Source: Natranaerovirga hydrolytica (GTDB lineage Bacteria > Bacillota > Clostridia > Lachnospirales > DSM-24629). Taken from it: a stretch of 64,000 nucleotides of DNA. The notes beneath the pieces were generated by a model. That model saw only the letters and a list, made by a program, of their open reading frames with translations, searched no databases and was not told where the DNA came from. The position numbers and the translations under genes were made by a program. The DNA lies in NCBI RefSeq assembly GCF_004339095.1, contig NZ_SMGQ01000011.1, forward strand, positions 357,575-421,574, given 5' to 3'. Below, in pieces: positions 1 to 8,676 of this stretch; the stretch's first letter is position 1; the number at the start of each line of letters is the position of its first letter.

Positions 1-273
1 GGGTAAGGCGTTATGATAATAGTGATATAATATATTAATCATCAGTCATGGTTTTCTTTTAAACACTATGCAAAAGGAACTTAAAAAAAGAGGATATAAT
101 GAACAGCATATAAGAGGACCTAAAAATGGTGGAATATATTTGTATGAAAATAAATTTTTTAACTGAATTGACTCATTTAAGGTTGTCAATGCACTCAAGT
201 GCGCTTTGGCTAATTCGTTATTGAAGTAATAAAGCTGAATAAAAATATGTTGATTATGAGGGAGAGATATAAG

Positions 274-585
274 TTGATAAATTTTTTTATGATAACTTTA
301 GTTGCATTAATATTTATGACCATTGGATTGCTGATATGGAAAAAACAGAAAGTCAATTTAATACATGCTTATCATGTGAAAGGCGTAGAAGATATAAAAG
401 GATATTGCTCTGCAATGGGTAAAGCAATTTTTATCCTTGGCATATTTTTGCTACTTAATGGAGTGATGGATGTTCTCTTTTTAATTCATAAAAGTATTAG
501 AGTGGGAATATTAATCTTTGGTATGATTATTATTTTTGGTAGTATTTTTAAAATACAAAAGAAATACTCAGGCAGATATATATAA
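274..585 (+). CDS. DUF3784-like small membrane protein
   Basis: About 103 residues with three hydrophobic segments (roughly residues 4-22, 44-62 and 69-88) separated by a short polar loop. The loop pattern (charged KKQK, then a His/Tyr-rich stretch, then KGYCSAMGK before the second helix) resembles DUF3784 proteins, small membrane proteins of unknown function common in Firmicutes. I chose the TTG start at 274 because GGAGAG lies 7 bases upstream; an in-frame ATG at 247 has no ribosome binding site. It stands alone, with no operon partner. Family assignment is from memory of the pattern. Confidence 0.6.
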   Translation: MINFFMITLVALIFMTIGLLIWKKQKVNLIHAYHVKGVEDIKGYCSAMGKAIFILGIFLLLNGVMDVLFLIHKSIRVGILIFGMIIIFGSIFKIQKKYSGRYI

Positions 586-788
586 AACTTTAACACCATC
601 TTAATTTATAATGTATCGAATATTTAATATAATGCTCAGTAATTGTTTTATTGTATCAATCTACAAGCTATACAAATAAGAACAATTAACACGATTATAA
701 TACGGTGATACAAAACCTTGAAAAGAAAGACTTGAATGGTTTATTGATGTTATGAAAATAGAATAACCTAATAGGCATCCATAGATTT

Positions 789-815
789 AAGGCGCCAACG
801 TCCTGTTGGCCTTCT
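789..815. other. GC-rich stem-loop
   Basis: AAGG (789-792) pairs with CCTT and CCAAC with GTTGG around a GTCCT loop, giving a hairpin much richer in GC than the surrounding DNA. It lies about 50 bases before the frameshifted repeat gene at 869. No T-run follows, so it is not a typical terminator. It may be a remnant of a repeat element or an upstream structure. The rest of 586-868 shows no gene. Confidence 0.35.
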
Positions 816-868
816 AAGGTAGGGTAATGCGAAACATTGTGTAAATTAACTATAAAAGAGGTGGAGAT

Positions 869-1509
869 ATGAGTGAAAATAGTTTGATTGAGAGAATAGC
901 AGATAAGAATGTTAATATATGTGCATTGGCTGAACTTGTTATTGAGGATGAAAATATGAGAGAAGAAGTTATCAATCTACTATTAACTAATGAAGACATA
1001 ATGGTTTATTATCATTGCTATTACATAATATCTAAGGCAAGTGAAGAAGAACCAAAGCTATTTTATAAATACTGGAATGATTTGCTTCACTTCTTAATCA
1101 TAAAAATTCTTATCACAGAGATATTGGATTAGCAATTCTAGCGAACTTAACAAAGGCAGATGAAAAAGATTTATTTTCTAATTTATATGAACAATATATT
1201 GAACATTTCAATGACACTAAATTTATGACAGCACAGTGCTTTGTGAAAAATTTAATAAAGATTATTAAATACAAAAATGAATATGTAGAAAGAGTTGTTG
1301 AATTATTATTAGAAGTAGACAACAGATGTCATTACTTAGAAAAACAAAAAGAATTATTAAAAAGCGATATTATTGAAGTTTTAGATGAAGCATATGAAAA
1401 AACAAAGTATAAGAGCATGATCAAGGAGTTTGTAATATCTCAATCTAATAGTATTAGCCCTAAAACTAAGAAAAAGGCAAAGGAATTTCTCAGGAAGCAT
1501 GGCGTATAG
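869..1509 (+). pseudogene. HEAT-like repeat protein broken by a frameshift
   Basis: An ATG at 869 after AGAGGTGG opens a frame that reads alpha-helical, HEAT-like sequence up to about 1080. It then runs into a poor tail ending at 1134, while a neighbouring frame continues the same kind of sequence from 1081 to the stop at 1509 without interruption. The junction is at GATTTGCTT (1079-1087). Adding one T (GATTTTGCT) joins the halves into one protein of about 213 residues, so a single-base deletion is the simplest cause. The unbroken protein would be a helical repeat protein of unknown role. A sequencing error in the short T-run is the alternative. Confidence 0.7.
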
Positions 1510-1667
1510 CTAAGTCAACTACACATAACTAATAGAAAAGTATTAGTCGTTATCAACAAAACCCCTATCTTCACGATTGAAGCGATCGATTAAGACACAT
1601 ATATATTCCATTGAGCACCAACCCTAACATCATTACGGGGATGTTAAAAAAGAGGAAGAATCCTCTT

Positions 1668-1925
1668 TTAAGTGTTTATAGGTATTTTATTTACTGGAAT
1701 ACTTTTTTTATATGCGAATTCAGGACATAAGTCTATTTCGTTAGCCCATTCAATTGTATCAAAAGATATTTTGACAGTTTTAAATAAAGAAACATCTTTT
1801 AATTGCTTATACAAACCTTTATCTAGATAGGGACTCATATCTAATACACGAGTTTCATTGTTTTCAAAAGTAAGAAGAAGTTTGTATGCGTCTAAAGGTT
1901 TAACATTAATAATACCTAAATACAT
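1668..1925 (-). CDS. DUF2442 protein
   Basis: An 85-residue protein. The N-terminal beta-rich part (VKPLDAYKLLLTFENNE, then RVLDMSPYL) and the later WANEIDLCPEFAY stretch are typical of DUF2442. Members of this family are usually encoded next to DUF4160 proteins, as here, 12 bases downstream of the DUF4160 gene. The pair is often suspected to be a toxin-antitoxin-like or mobile module, but no activity is known to me. The start is supported by GGAGG 8 bases upstream. A second, truncated copy of this gene lies at 3057-3202. Confidence 0.8.
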   Translation of the reverse strand: MYLGIINVKPLDAYKLLLTFENNETRVLDMSPYLDKGLYKQLKDVSLFKTVKISFDTIEWANEIDLCPEFAYKKSIPVNKIPINT

Positions 1926-1937
1926 TATAATGACCTC

Positions 1938-2204
1938 CTAACTTAAAGGTGATATTTTAAAAGGGAGTTCTCCATTCATGGCTAATTTCCAATTAGCTAA
2001 TAGTTCCTCTTGGCGGAGTTCAGCCCAAGCGAGAGCAAGTTTTAATTGCTTCTTGAGAAGAGAACCTTCCTTTAATTCACAGGTGTTTATATCAATTATT
2101 GCTTTGGAATCTTGATAGTATGCATGGAAATGTGGTGGATTATGCTCAGTAGGAGCGCAGTACATACGTATTATTATCCCATAAAACATAGATATTGTTG
2201 GCAT
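1938..2204 (-). CDS. DUF4160 protein
   Basis: An 88-residue protein starting MPTISMFYGIIIRMY, with the motif EHNPPHFHAYY and a C-terminal LALAWAELRQEELLANW helix. These are the hallmarks of DUF4160. It is the first gene of a two-gene minus-strand unit with the DUF2442 gene. AAGGGTG about 7 bases upstream supports the start. The conserved His/Pro-rich motif could be a catalytic or metal site, but no function is established. The unit sits among decayed insertion sequences, which fits a mobile accessory module. Confidence 0.8.
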   Translation of the reverse strand: MPTISMFYGIIIRMYCAPTEHNPPHFHAYYQDSKAIIDINTCELKEGSLLKKQLKLALAWAELRQEELLANWKLAMNGELPFKISPLS

Positions 2205-2339
2205 TTTATTATCACCCTTTCTTTCTTACTTATATTATAACATATTTTATCAAGAAGGTTAGAGAGTTATAAAATTTCATGATATTATAGTTATAATATG
2301 TTATTTATTATATAATAAAGGAAATATCTTTAAAACCTA

Positions 2340-2560
2340 CATTATGTTTATATCTTAAAATTTATTGCAAAACAGATTTTTGGGTATAGATTCCCCCTTC
2401 CCACTAAAGAAGCTTTTTATAAAAATATAAATTTAAAAACCCAACTAATGAAGGTTTACTTCGTGGGTATAAGTATAAAAATTACCGCAGTTTGGACAAC
2501 ATAACTTCTCTTTGCCCATAAGGCTAATAAGCCGTTCAAACTTATCAATAGACTAGCTAG
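2340..2560 (-). mobile_element. Decayed 3' end of an IS91-type transposase
   Basis: On the minus strand the segment reads SIDKFERLISLMGKEKLCCP followed by NCGNFYTYTHE, the C-terminal zinc-binding tail seen in a related remnant at 7790-8235. The rest of the transposase is missing. The two copies share the flank 'tttattgcaaaacagattttt' pattern downstream of the stop, so both probably derive from the same element. The following stretch 2561-3056 (about 500 bases) has many stops in all frames. Apart from a small palindrome at 2928-2941 I see no gene in it. Confidence 0.55.
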
Positions 2561-3056
2561 AAAAAGTTAATAACAATTTAATAAAGTTGCCTTATGAGGG
2601 CCCATGTTAGGGGTACGACAAGAAACAATAGAATTCATTGCTTTAATTGGTTGAAATGAAATAGAAAAATTACAGATATAATTCGTAGCATTATATGATA
2701 AAATAAACTTAAGCTTACTCAAAATCTGTCACTTCCCGGTCAAGGGGGCTGATTTGATCAACTTCAGAACGAGACAAAACTACGAAACGCCATTTCTTTA
2801 ATTAAAGATTGACGATAAATTTCATACATAAAAAAACTTCTTTCAAGTAAATGAATAAGTGACAATACCATGATACTTGAAAAAAAAGTAAGAAATGAAA
2901 GTTGCAAATAAAAAGGCTTCAAAAGCTACCGCGCTAGCGGTTTAGTACAACAGACTGTTCTAGATATTAGCAAAAACAAGAAAGATGTTCATGTCGGGAA
3001 CAGCAGGAAAGTTATAAGACATTGCTCCATTATTTCGGGGATTTACTATTAGGTAA

Positions 3057-3202
3057 AAAAGGAACAATCCTCTTTTAAGTGTTTATAGGTATTTTATTTA
3101 CGGGAACACTTTTTTCATATGCGAATTCAGGACATAAGTCTATTTCGTTAGCCCATTCAATTGTATCAAAAGATATCTTGACAGTTTTAAATAAAGAAAC
3201 AT
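3057..3202 (-). pseudogene. Truncated second copy of the DUF2442 gene
   Basis: About 140 bases are nearly identical to 1652-1797, with about five differences by eye. They encode on the minus strand only the C-terminal half or more of the DUF2442 protein, ending with the same VNKIPINT. Identity stops abruptly at about 3201, inside the gene, so the 5' part and start codon are missing. The region 3203-3533 beyond it holds only short broken frames, and I see no intact gene there. Confidence 0.8.
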
Positions 3203-3533
3203 TTGAGGAGTTGACCAAGTGATTAGATTGATTGGTGTAGAACAAGTGATAAAAGAATTGGTGTTGCAGTTTTTCTGATTTTATTAGAAGTAAATAAGAT
3301 ATAGATTAAATATAAGCAAGAGGAATTAATCACGTTAGGATTAGGTGTTGCATCAGGATAGTTGAAATTTGAAGATATAGTAACTTGGGTTAAAAAACAT
3401 ATTAAATATTAAAATTAGACAACGGTTGTATATCACTTAAGAAGCTTATTTCCCTTTGCACATTCCTTCACTGAATGCAAGCACCGTCTACGGAGAAGTA
3501 ATGCAATCTTCTGTTTCAAGAAAGGAGAAATAT

Positions 3534-3932
3534 ATGAAGTTTTATTTGGGTATTAAATTTCATAATGATTTATCAAACAAGGATTTGATTGAGAGAATAT
3601 GCAGTATTGCTGAACAACAAAAACATCAAATTATTTGTGACCATCGGGATTTAGAGGAATGGGGGGAAATATCATTTTCATTGAAAGAATTAATGATTAA
3701 AACCTTTGAATTCATCGAGAATAGTGATGCTGTCATAATTGAGTTTTCGGAAAGTGGGGTAGGACTTGGAATAGAAGCAGGTTTCGCTGTGGCTAAGAAC
3801 ATACCAGTCTATGTTTTATTGCCTAAAGGCAGAGAATTATCTCCAACTATGCAGGGGATTTGCAAGAAATGCTTTGAGTATGAAACAGACGAAGATATTC
3901 AGCAGATGTTCAGAATTATTAAAACTATTTAA
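3534..3932 (+). CDS. Nucleoside 2-deoxyribosyltransferase-like protein
   Basis: 132 residues starting MKFYLGIKF. The sequence SDAVIIEFSESGVGLGIEAG near residues 69-88 and the following AKNIPVYVLLP match the pattern of the nucleoside 2-deoxyribosyltransferase-like fold (family NDT/DUF4406-like), in which the Glu in the G-x-E-x-G stretch is near the active site. Enzymes of the family break or exchange N-glycosidic bonds of nucleosides or nucleotides, but many relatives are uncharacterised. I preferred ATG 3534 because AAAGGAG lies 6 bases upstream; the frame is open back to 3456 without a ribosome site. It is a single gene in an accessory setting. Confidence 0.65.
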   Translation: MKFYLGIKFHNDLSNKDLIERICSIAEQQKHQIICDHRDLEEWGEISFSLKELMIKTFEFIENSDAVIIEFSESGVGLGIEAGFAVAKNIPVYVLLPKGRELSPTMQGICKKCFEYETDEDIQQMFRIIKTI

Positions 3933-3991
3933 GTAAATAATATGTAGCATTCTTATTTGATTAGCATATTCAAGAATCTAATCTCAGATCT

Positions 3992-4022
3992 AGCTAAGCG
4001 TATCTAATCTGAAACGCTAGCT
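3992..4022. other. Stem-loop upstream of the nuclease-like gene
   Basis: AGCT (3992-3995) and AGCGT (3997-4001) pair with ACGCT (4014-4018) and AGCT (4019-4022), a 9-bp stem with one bulged A. The 12-base loop contains TCTAATCT, which also occurs just upstream at 3977-3984. No T-run follows. It lies 43 bases before the ATG at 4066 and could be a weak terminator for the gene ending at 3932 or a regulatory structure. Confidence 0.35.
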
Positions 4023-4065
4023 GACATATTCGATTTTGGAAATGATTAAAGTGGAGGTAGATTTA

Positions 4066-4824
4066 ATGAAATCAATAATAGAGGTAAAAGAAGAGTATAA
4101 TAATTCAATTGATAAAGAGGCAGAAAAAATAGCTGAATTATATTTAAAAGATAATATGATAACGTATAATGTTTTATCATTCATTCATCAATTATATAGT
4201 TCTGCAAAACTGAATCAATATGATAATGAGCAATTTGCATCAGCCTATCATAATCCAATTACTTCAGATGTTGAGTTTTATATTTCTAGAATAATCTTCC
4301 ATATAATTAAGAAAAAAGAACTTAATTGGAAAATTAGTTTGAGGAAACAGAAGAACAAGTGTGCTCCTGACATAAGAATTGATTATAATAATGAGACTAA
4401 ATTTATAATTGAAATAAAAGTTAAAGCAGGATGGATTCAACAAATTTTTTCAAGGAAAAGATATGAACATGATATGAAAAGATATGAAGAAAATTTAATA
4501 GATGTATCGCCTGATAAAAGAGTGACTGAAGTAAGAAATCAATTTGATAAATACCAAAAAGCTTTTAATATTGGTAGCTCTAAAATATTTGTATTAGTTT
4601 CAACTTTGAGCGATGTACATAGAAAAAAGTATGATTATCTTAATGTGAATGATTATAAACATAGTTTTATAAGACACACGGATTTACCTTTTAATAATTT
4701 AGTTGTATTATCTAATAACTTAAATATAGATATCAGTAAAGAAGAAAATATATCAATTTATGAACCTAGTAGCGATTTAGAGAAGATGTTAGATACAATA
4801 TTTGGAAGCAGCACACGGTCATAA
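4066..4824 (+). CDS. Uncharacterised protein with a PD-(D/E)XK-like motif
   Basis: 252 residues, soluble and lysine-rich. Near residues 107-125 it reads PDIRIDYNN, ETKFIIEIKVKA: an Asp, about a dozen residues, then E-x-K in a beta strand. That is the layout of PD-(D/E)XK nuclease cores. The pattern suggests a restriction-like endonuclease, possibly in defence, but no named family was recognised. The start at 4066 has GTGGAGG 6-8 bases upstream; the in-frame ATG at 4036 has none. Its neighbours are orphan genes and dead insertion sequences. It is AT-rich like the surrounding island. Confidence 0.5.
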   Translation: MKSIIEVKEEYNNSIDKEAEKIAELYLKDNMITYNVLSFIHQLYSSAKLNQYDNEQFASAYHNPITSDVEFYISRIIFHIIKKKELNWKISLRKQKNKCAPDIRIDYNNETKFIIEIKVKAGWIQQIFSRKRYEHDMKRYEENLIDVSPDKRVTEVRNQFDKYQKAFNIGSSKIFVLVSTLSDVHRKKYDYLNVNDYKHSFIRHTDLPFNNLVVLSNNLNIDISKEENISIYEPSSDLEKMLDTIFGSSTRS

Positions 4825-4881
4825 TAACTTGCGTAGGCAAAGCAAAAGTAATTAAATTAAACTGTGAAAGGAGATTTACAA

Positions 4882-5628
4882 TTGAGTAATCACAAAAGTA
4901 AAACAACTATATTTTTTTTCCCTGGAGGAAATGGTGATGGGTTCCTTTTAATATTATTTATTCCATTTATAATTTTGGGACTCATAGGTTTAGGGATAGT
5001 AGCCCTTTTTAATAATTTTGGGATGTATGTTGAGTCAATACCATATGCTTACTTAAGTATATTAGGATTCATTTTTGCATTATTAGTGAAGCCGAAGCAA
5101 TTAGCTACTTCGTTTGGTACGCAACAAATGACTGAAACAGAAATTCAAGATTATTTTGAACAAATAGACACAGTGTTTGGTGGTTCTCTAGATTATATCA
5201 ATGCAAGTATAATATTTGCATTAATAGCTTTTTTAATATTCTTAATGTACTATTATAAGAAAGGTATTATTAAAGGAAAAGCAAGATGGATCGGTCGATA
5301 TATATTGATTAATATATTAATAACAACTCATATTTGGTACTATTTCATGAATACATATGAAGAGTTCTTTTTTGGACATACTCATTATGAAGGATATTAT
5401 ACGATAATCTATAAAAGTATGCAAAAAGATATTCTGATCTCATTTGCTTGGTACATTGTCTTTTGTTTCGTTATTTCTACAATAACTCATATAGCTATTG
5501 TTTTGGTAGGGAAAAACAAGTTAGAAAGAGATAAAAGAAGAAGTGAGAACAAACAAAGAAAACTTGAGCAAAAAAAATTAAAAAGACAGAAAGCGATAGA
5601 AAAAAGAAATAACAAAGAATACTATTAA
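4882..5628 (+). CDS. Uncharacterised multi-pass membrane protein
   Basis: 248 residues with about five hydrophobic segments: two near the N-terminus after FFFPGGNGDG, one near residues 105-122, one near 140-155 and one near 185-205. It ends with a strongly basic tail rich in Lys, Arg, Glu and Gln (residues 212-248), probably a cytoplasmic coiled coil. I recognise no family. The TTG start at 4882 follows AAAGGAG by 8 bases; an earlier GTG at 4864 would place the ribosome site inside the gene. It lies 57 bases after the nuclease-like gene and may be cotranscribed with it. Confidence 0.55.
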   Translation: MSNHKSKTTIFFFPGGNGDGFLLILFIPFIILGLIGLGIVALFNNFGMYVESIPYAYLSILGFIFALLVKPKQLATSFGTQQMTETEIQDYFEQIDTVFGGSLDYINASIIFALIAFLIFLMYYYKKGIIKGKARWIGRYILINILITTHIWYYFMNTYEEFFFGHTHYEGYYTIIYKSMQKDILISFAWYIVFCFVISTITHIAIVLVGKNKLERDKRRSENKQRKLEQKKLKRQKAIEKRNNKEYY

Positions 5629-5664
5629 AAGCAAAACTTAAGATAAGTTTCAATTACTATAATT

Positions 5665-6240
5665 TGGACAATTTAAGGTTTTTAAAACGCCGGTAAACAA
5701 CGATAAAATCGATAATGAAGTCAATCGAATTTTCAACAATAGAGATCATTTGGAAGTTGTTGTAAGTGACCTTACTTATGTTCGTGTTGCAGGAAAATGG
5801 AATTATGTTTGTATTCTACTTGATCTTTATAATCGAGCAATCATTGGGTATAGTGCTGGCAAAAAGAAGGATGCTTTTCTTGTTTATCAAGCTTTTCAAC
5901 AGTCCAATACAGGCTAGATGATATTTCGATATTTCACACTGATAGAGGTAATGAGTTTAAAAAAAATATTATTGATGGTCTCATTGATACATTTAATATA
6001 AAACGTTCCCTAAGTCCATATGATAATGCTGTTGCAGAAGCAACATATAAGGTCTTTAAAACTGAATTTGTATATCCTAATACATTTGATACATTAGAAC
6101 AACTAGAAAGTAGAATTATTCGATTATGTTCATTGGTATAATCATATTCGACTTCATTCTTCACTCAACTATATGACACCGGTTGAATATAAAAAAAGTC
6201 TCCTTAGAGAAGTTGCCTAAAAAAGTGTTGACAATCCAAT
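5665..6240 (+). mobile_element. Decayed IS3-family transposase (orfB) with right end
   Basis: Joining three frames gives the catalytic core of an IS3-family integrase: [18 protein letters not shown] (first Asp), then FHTDRGNEF (second Asp), then YDNAVAEATYKVFKTEF (Glu), ending WYNHIRLHSSLNYMTPVEY. Frameshifts near 5915 and 6120 break it. The right end carries AAAAAAGTGTTGACAATC after the stop at about 6221. The left end and orfA are absent. The same left boundary (TTAAGGTTTTTAAAACGCC) and right end recur in a shorter copy near 13,730. It is inactive by inspection. Confidence 0.8.
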
Positions 6241-6458
6241 AAAGATAAGTTGCTGAAATATGGGGAAGTGGATTTTACAAATGAGGAGCCTAGTGCGAGA
6301 AATCCCCCACGCTGGAATCTATGTGACGGATATCGGGCAACCGATGGCTCTATCGTGACAACGAACTTCTTTAAAAAAAGATTAGTTTACACAATAGGAT
6401 ACATTTATTAAGTCAAGATATAATTATTTTAGTTATAGTAGAGATTAGGAGCATTGAG

Positions 6459-7781
6459 ATGAGAAAAGTAAGTATAATAATTAGTGTTGTTGTTTGTTTG
6501 ATTATATCAGTCGTTTTTTTAATGAAAAAAGACAATGAATTAAATTTATTAATAGATAAAATTAATACCTTAGAAAAGGAACTTGAGGTAAAGTCGAGTA
6601 GGATTAGTAAACTTGAGATAGATTTAATAGATGCAGATAATGTTTTGGCAGAGCTGGAAGTTATTTACAACAAATATGCCGTAGAAGAAAGCAACGAATT
6701 TACATCTTATATGTTAGATAATCCAATAGATAAGGCTTACCTAAACGATTATGATGCTACTCTTAAAGGGGAAGATATTGGTTATTATAATATGTATTAT
6801 CTTGAAGCTTCATATAAAAGACTTTGGGAAATAGAGATGGCGTATGCATATAATAGACTATATGAATATGTAGAGAAAGATACGTGGGATTATTTAGTGA
6901 AGTCACAAGATAATTTCAATAAAAGCATTAAAAATATGGACAGATTTATTTACGAAGCATTTACGAAAAATGAAATTAAAATTGCTGATTCTACAACTAA
7001 AATGAGATACTCTAAGGAAATTTATAAAAATAGAGCAATCGAACTTTTGGAGTATTTATATCTTCTTGAAGATAGCAAGGAACCTCGATTTTTATTTCAA
7101 ATCTATTCAGGTGATGAAACTTCTATTGAATCATCAGAATTAAATTTAAAAGAAATATTTTGGGATGAGTTAGAGATCGTTATGCCAATTGAACACAGAT
7201 TAACAACCTTAACCCCTAATGGCATTCATATATTTAAGCTTAATGGCTATAAAGTAATACCAGTTAATAGAAATTATATGAGTAAATTTAGTATTAATAG
7301 CATTGAAATATATGACGCAAATTACAAATTAATACAGTCGATTGAAGTTTCCGATACACTAATACCTAGTGATAGACTATTTGATTATGGATTCAAAATT
7401 GTTGATTGGAATTTTGATGGATTTCCAGATATTTCACTATTTGCTTATGAAGGTGGAACGATGTTAAACGCACCTACATATTTCTGGCTTTGGGATGATA
7501 CAGAAGGTAAATATTTAATTAACGAGCAGTTGACTGAGTATAGTCAGACCTCTTACTTATCTGTAGATATTAATAACGAAAAAGTCAGATCAACTTATCG
7601 TGCTCAAGGGCATCATTCTACTTATTACCATTGGAGAGATGGTGATTTAATTCCGGGTTGGTATGAGGGTCACTTTTGGGAAAGAGATGAGAATAATGAC
7701 ATCATAGGTTATTTTGTTAGAGAAGTAATGGAAAATGGAGAATGGGTAGAAGTTGAGAGAACACCATTAGATGATTATTAG
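6459..7781 (+). CDS. Membrane-anchored protein: coiled coil, LprI-like region, beta-rich C-terminus
   Basis: 440 residues. Residues 5-22 form a single membrane anchor or uncleaved signal. A coiled coil (about 27-75) follows, then a helical region around 105-205 with W-x-x-E-x-A-Y and a later R-A-I-E-L-L, resembling the lysozyme-inhibitor LprI (DUF1311) layout but without its cysteines. The C-terminal half is beta-rich and has a D-W-N-F-D-G-F-P-D-I motif (around residue 325), typical of FG-GAP-like or XAC2610-type repeats. It is probably exposed outside the membrane. Function is unknown. GGAGCATTGAG precedes the ATG. It is a single gene. Confidence 0.55.
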   Translation: MRKVSIIISVVVCLIISVVFLMKKDNELNLLIDKINTLEKELEVKSSRISKLEIDLIDADNVLAELEVIYNKYAVEESNEFTSYMLDNPIDKAYLNDYDATLKGEDIGYYNMYYLEASYKRLWEIEMAYAYNRLYEYVEKDTWDYLVKSQDNFNKSIKNMDRFIYEAFTKNEIKIADSTTKMRYSKEIYKNRAIELLEYLYLLEDSKEPRFLFQIYSGDETSIESSELNLKEIFWDELEIVMPIEHRLTTLTPNGIHIFKLNGYKVIPVNRNYMSKFSINSIEIYDANYKLIQSIEVSDTLIPSDRLFDYGFKIVDWNFDGFPDISLFAYEGGTMLNAPTYFWLWDDTEGKYLINEQLTEYSQTSYLSVDINNEKVRSTYRAQGHHSTYYHWRDGDLIPGWYEGHFWERDENNDIIGYFVREVMENGEWVEVERTPLDDY

Positions 7782-7789
7782 GTTTAAGC

Positions 7790-8235
7790 TTGAAATTTAT
7801 TGCAAAACAGATTTTTGGATATAGTTTCCCTCCCTCACTAAAGAGGCTTTCAAAAAATATAAAATTGAGAAGCCACTACTTAAGATTTTCTTCGTGAGTA
7901 AAAGTGTAAAAATAACAACAGTTTGGACAACATAACTTTTCTTTACCAATTAGGTTAACAAGCCGTTCAAACTTATCAATAGGAGGGATAATCTTTAAAA
8001 CAACACCCTTTTGTTTAGTGATAAATTTATTGCAAAGAGAATTTTTTTAGAACTAAAACGATTAGTGAGGTAACAATAATGCCGAATCTTAACAAATCGA
8101 TGAGGTAACACATGAATATGAAAATGTCTCATAAATTCATCATAGATCAAAGCCATAAATTTCTTTTTACCACCATCTTTATAAGATAGGTAAAAGTAAC
8201 CTTAGAGTCATCTGTTGATACAATTCCATAATTAG
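7790..8235 (-). mobile_element. Decayed IS91-type (Y2) transposase fragment
   Basis: The minus strand encodes, with frameshifts, YGIVSTDDSKVTFTYL, then YKDGGKKKFMALIYDEF, then HFHIHVLPHRFVKIRHYCYL, and finally IDKFERLVNLIGKEKLCCPN. This order is that of the C-terminal half of IS91/IS801-like transposases (Y2_Tnp family), where the HVLP..F.KIRHYG motif is characteristic. The N-terminal part, including the catalytic tyrosines, is missing. It fills most of the 500-base gap between the genes ending at 7781 and starting at 8286. A shorter relative lies at 2340-2560. Confidence 0.7.
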
Positions 8236-8285
8236 AAATTAAAGGTATGATTCTTTTTTTACTATATTACACAAGGGGGAAAACA

Positions 8286-8591
8286 ATGAGATTGAGTAAA
8301 TTTGAAATAAGAATCATTGGTTGTGCATTACTTATTGTAATATTAACTGTTTTAATGATTATAACAGACTTGCAGATATTACTATCAGGAGGTAGCAAAC
8401 TACCTAGTGGAATATGGCATTATCACTTTAGTGCTATTATAGGTATGATAGGAAGTCAAATAGGTATTATAAACATTAGAAAGAAAAGGTACTTTCATAT
8501 GTTGACTAAACTAGCTGTTATAATTTGTTTTTTATATGCATTTAGTTTTATCGGTATAATATTGAGTGTTATAGGAAAAGTGCGATATTAA
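8286..8591 (+). CDS. Small three-helix membrane protein
   Basis: 101 residues with hydrophobic segments at about 10-30, 45-60 and 72-95, separated by short charged loops (IRKKRYFH). I recognise no family. AAGGGGG lies 7 bases before the ATG at 8286, which I preferred over the ATG at 8247, which has no ribosome site. It stands between an IS remnant and the PDDEXK gene, with 85 bases to the next start. Confidence 0.5.
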   Translation: MRLSKFEIRIIGCALLIVILTVLMIITDLQILLSGGSKLPSGIWHYHFSAIIGMIGSQIGIINIRKKRYFHMLTKLAVIICFLYAFSFIGIILSVIGKVRY

Positions 8592-8676
8592 TAAAAAAAC
8601 ATAATAAAACTTGTTAAATTTGCACACAGTGTTGATAATCCAATTATATGTTAGTAGTCATAAGATAGGAGGTCCT

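Noticed and set aside
68-166. Short frame MQKELKKRGYNEQHIRGPKN and onward, 32 codons
   Set aside because: No ribosome binding site and no recognised similarity; at most the tail of a decayed gene.
2561-3056. Possible gene fragments in the region between remnants
   Set aside because: Short segments on either strand look protein-like but stops occur every few tens of bases and no family was recognised.
5934-6164. Minus-strand 76-codon frame over the IS3 remnant
   Set aside because: Lies opposite the recognisable transposase core and has no features of its own.
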